The notes under the pieces are model-generated. The model was not told where the DNA came from. It saw only the letters and a program-made list of their open reading frames with translations, and made no database searches. Below are positions 62,604 through 64,000 of a stretch of 64,000 bases of DNA, piece by piece. The position numbers and the translations under genes were made by a program. Within the stretch, counting starts at the first letter, position 1. Each line of letters starts with the position of its first letter. The DNA comes from Hymenobacter swuensis DY53 (lineage in GTDB: Bacteria > Bacteroidota > Bacteroidia > Cytophagales > Hymenobacteraceae): contig NZ_CP007144.1 in NCBI RefSeq assembly GCF_000576555.1, positions 1 through 64,000 of the forward strand, written 5' to 3'.

Positions 62604-62891
62604 ATGGCCACCCGCTATACACTTGCTTGGTTCCGAAGCGAAATCGAGCCCCGATTATCCGGGTTCTCGCTGGCCTACCGCTCTTTTGGGGAAGGCGATT
62701 TTGGCACCTTGGAGCGGGTCGAATTTGAATCCACAGGACTGATGGGCGGGTTCGATTTCTGGAGTGACGAATGGCTCGACCTGCATGTGATTGACCCAAC
62801 CATAGGAGAAGAGCGACTAAACATTCTTTTGGGCCCCGACAAGGAATCGGAAAAAAAACAGGCCGTCGCCGACTTTTTAGCATCGCTGTAA
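62604..62891 (+). CDS. Hypothetical acidic protein
   Basis: A 95-residue soluble, acidic protein (MATRYTLAWFRSEIEPRLSG, FDFWSDEWLDLHVID, LGPDKESEKKQ). Composition looks coding, but the family was not recognised. The start has no clear ribosome-binding site. A strong one (AGGAGGGT) lies before an ATG at 62561 in a different frame, whose 55-codon frame overlaps this gene. Confidence 0.6.
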   Translation: MATRYTLAWFRSEIEPRLSGFSLAYRSFGEGDFGTLERVEFESTGLMGGFDFWSDEWLDLHVIDPTIGEERLNILLGPDKESEKKQAVADFLASL

Positions 62892-63336
62892 GCCGCATCT
62901 GTATCGTTCAGCGAAACGGTCGTGGCCTAAACGCGGCAATTCAGTTGAAGCAGCGTTCCAATGTTACCACAGGATGACGGGTCCCTACGACGTTAGCTTG
63001 CAACCCTACACTTTCTTCCTCAATCGAGCGTGCAAGTGGTTCAGACGCAGCGGTGAAACCTGTGCGGCACTTTGCATATGGTCCCGATGGTCGTAGGTTC
63101 AGTTCCTAGCGAGAGTCTCCGTCATTACCCGCAACAACCGCAGGCTTAGCAAACAGCTGCTGCCTGGCTTTTCTGCTTTATTACCTGCTTTTAGCATCGC
63201 GTAAACCCTAGTGCGCTGGCATTCAAACATTCGTCGCTTTCTATATAAGTACGAGGGGTATCCCACTTCTTCTGTTGCCGCGCCGATAGTGCTTTCAGGC
63301 AGAACAGGTTGTGCCTAATTCCCCTACTTTTAGCCG
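62892..63336. other. Gene-free stretch
   Basis: About 445 bases without a recognisable gene. A T-loop-like segment near 63096 was examined and does not extend to a tRNA. Confidence 0.45.
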
Positions 63337-64000
63337 ATGGGCATATACGTGAGAGGACTGCGCTTGCTGGCGTGGTTGGTTTTCCTGGTGTTGCTCCCTC
63401 TTGGTGTCACCGGGCGGAACGAGCACGAATGGCCTGCCGGGGGAGCATTTCTAGTTGACCAGCAGGGAAGGATATGGGAAGCCGCCCAGCGGGGCCTCTG
63501 GCTCCGTGAGGGTACCAGGAAAACCCAGTTCACCACCCAAAACGGCTTGAGCAACGATACCATCACGGCGCTTGCCCAGGATGCCAGTGGACAGGTATGG
63601 GTGGGCACCCGCGAAGGACTGCTGGTGTACGAAGGGGCGGAATTTCGGGAAATCAGCTACGCGCAGGGGCTGTCCAGCAAGCACATCACGGCGCTTTACC
63701 AGTCACCTGGGAGTGACTTCTGGATTGCGACCAGTGCCGGCGCGTTGCGCTCCGCCGGTGGTCGCTTGGAGCCGGTAACGGCCTTGCGCGGCACTGCCGT
63801 CGCGTTTGTCGGCGAGGATGCCCATAACTGGGTATTCGTCACCAATAAGGGAATCCGGCGCCTGCCGAAAGAGCAGCCGGTTAGCTGGCAGTGGCTGGGC
63901 TGGACGGCGGGCGGGCTCCTGTTGGCGGGTGGCGGCCTGTGGGGTGGCTGGCAGTGGCGCCGGGGGCAGCAGGTGCGGCTGCGCCTGGCCCAAACTGAGC
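63337..64000 (+). CDS. Two-component propeller sensor, N-terminal part (runs off the window)
   Basis: At least 221 residues, open to the window end. A signal or anchor helix (LLAWLVFLVLLPLGVTG) is followed by two-component regulator propeller blades: GGAFLVDQQGRIWEAAQRGL, TQNGLSNDTITALAQDASGQ, VWVGTREGLLVYEG and GLSSKHITALYQSPGSDFWI. A transmembrane helix (WLGWTAGGLLLAGGGLWGGW) and a basic start of a cytoplasmic domain come next. The propeller has only about four blades instead of the usual long double propeller, so it is a short form. A histidine kinase or LuxR-type output beyond the edge is expected. Confidence 0.75.
   Translation, partial: MGIYVRGLRLLAWLVFLVLLPLGVTGRNEHEWPAGGAFLVDQQGRIWEAAQRGLWLREGTRKTQFTTQNGLSNDTITALAQDASGQVWVGTREGLLVYEGAEFREISYAQGLSSKHITALYQSPGSDFWIATSAGALRSAGGRLEPVTALRGTAVAFVGEDAHNWVFVTNKGIRRLPKEQPVSWQWLGWTAGGLLLAGGGLWGGWQWRRGQQVRLRLAQTE

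Noticed and set aside
63075..63125. T-loop-like sequence (GTAGGTTCAGTTCCTAG) resembling the 3' end of a tRNA
   Set aside because: The stem closes only partly, no CCA or matching 5' acceptor strand is present and no anticodon arm can be folded upstream.

Overview
The window is from a GC-rich member of the Bacteroidota, most like Hymenobacter and its relatives in the Cytophagales. Three things support this: a secreted protein with a type IX secretion (gliding-motility type B) C-terminal domain, a fused CcoN-CcoO oxidase subunit, and several promoters with the Bacteroidota -7 element (TAnnTTTG). No rRNA, confident tRNA or CRISPR array was seen.

Layout. 0-5.4 kb: an IS3-family transposase tail with an inverted repeat, a large T9SS-sorted protein, a polysaccharide deacetylase and IS debris. 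5.4-24.6 kb: a coherent low-oxygen respiration block. It holds a PAS histidine kinase, a response regulator fused to a Crp/Fnr-type DNA-binding module, two group-3 truncated hemoglobins, a complete cbb3 oxidase set (ccoI, ccoS, ccoNO, ccoQ-like, an extra small gene, ccoP, ccoG, ccoH, a SafE-like membrane protein), a universal stress protein, hemF, an alcohol dehydrogenase, a decayed universal stress gene and hemA. 24.6-42.8 kb: a patchwork of regulator-plus-redox-enzyme modules (AraC, HxlR, TetR and Crp regulators with azoreductase, SDRs, medium-chain reductases, quinol-monooxygenase-like proteins), broken up by gene remnants including a class A beta-lactamase joined to an IS3 fragment. 43.4-44.4 kb: a decayed plasmid Rep_3 initiator. 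44.4-51.1 kb: an RND efflux operon between two near-duplicate ArsR genes. 51.2-56.4 kb: NAD(P)- and flavin-dependent oxidoreductases and an EthD-like protein. 56.5-64 kb: a LytS/LytTR pair whose regulator gene is frameshifted, a secreted esterase-like protein, an ArsR-SRPBCC pair, small hypotheticals and the start of a propeller-type sensor that runs off the end.

Main result. Upstream of ccoI, ccoNO, hemA and the membrane-protein/hemoglobin operon there are tandem 14-bp palindromes of the form (C/T)TGAT-N4-RTCAG, equivalent to the FixK/FNR box TTGA-N6-TCAA. The two boxes are centred 23 bp apart at all three loci. In all four promoters, counting both directions of the divergent one, a -7-like element (nAnnTTTG) begins after exactly 22 intervening bases from the promoter-proximal box. 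This would put that box near -41.5, as in class II Crp/FNR promoters. The adjacent two-component system is a natural candidate to read these boxes: its second PAS domain resembles the FixL haem PAS around the haem histidine, and its response regulator carries the Crp-type DNA-binding module on the same chain. The pair looks like a FixL-FixJ-FixK cascade reduced to two proteins. That reading is inference from sequence and has not been tested.
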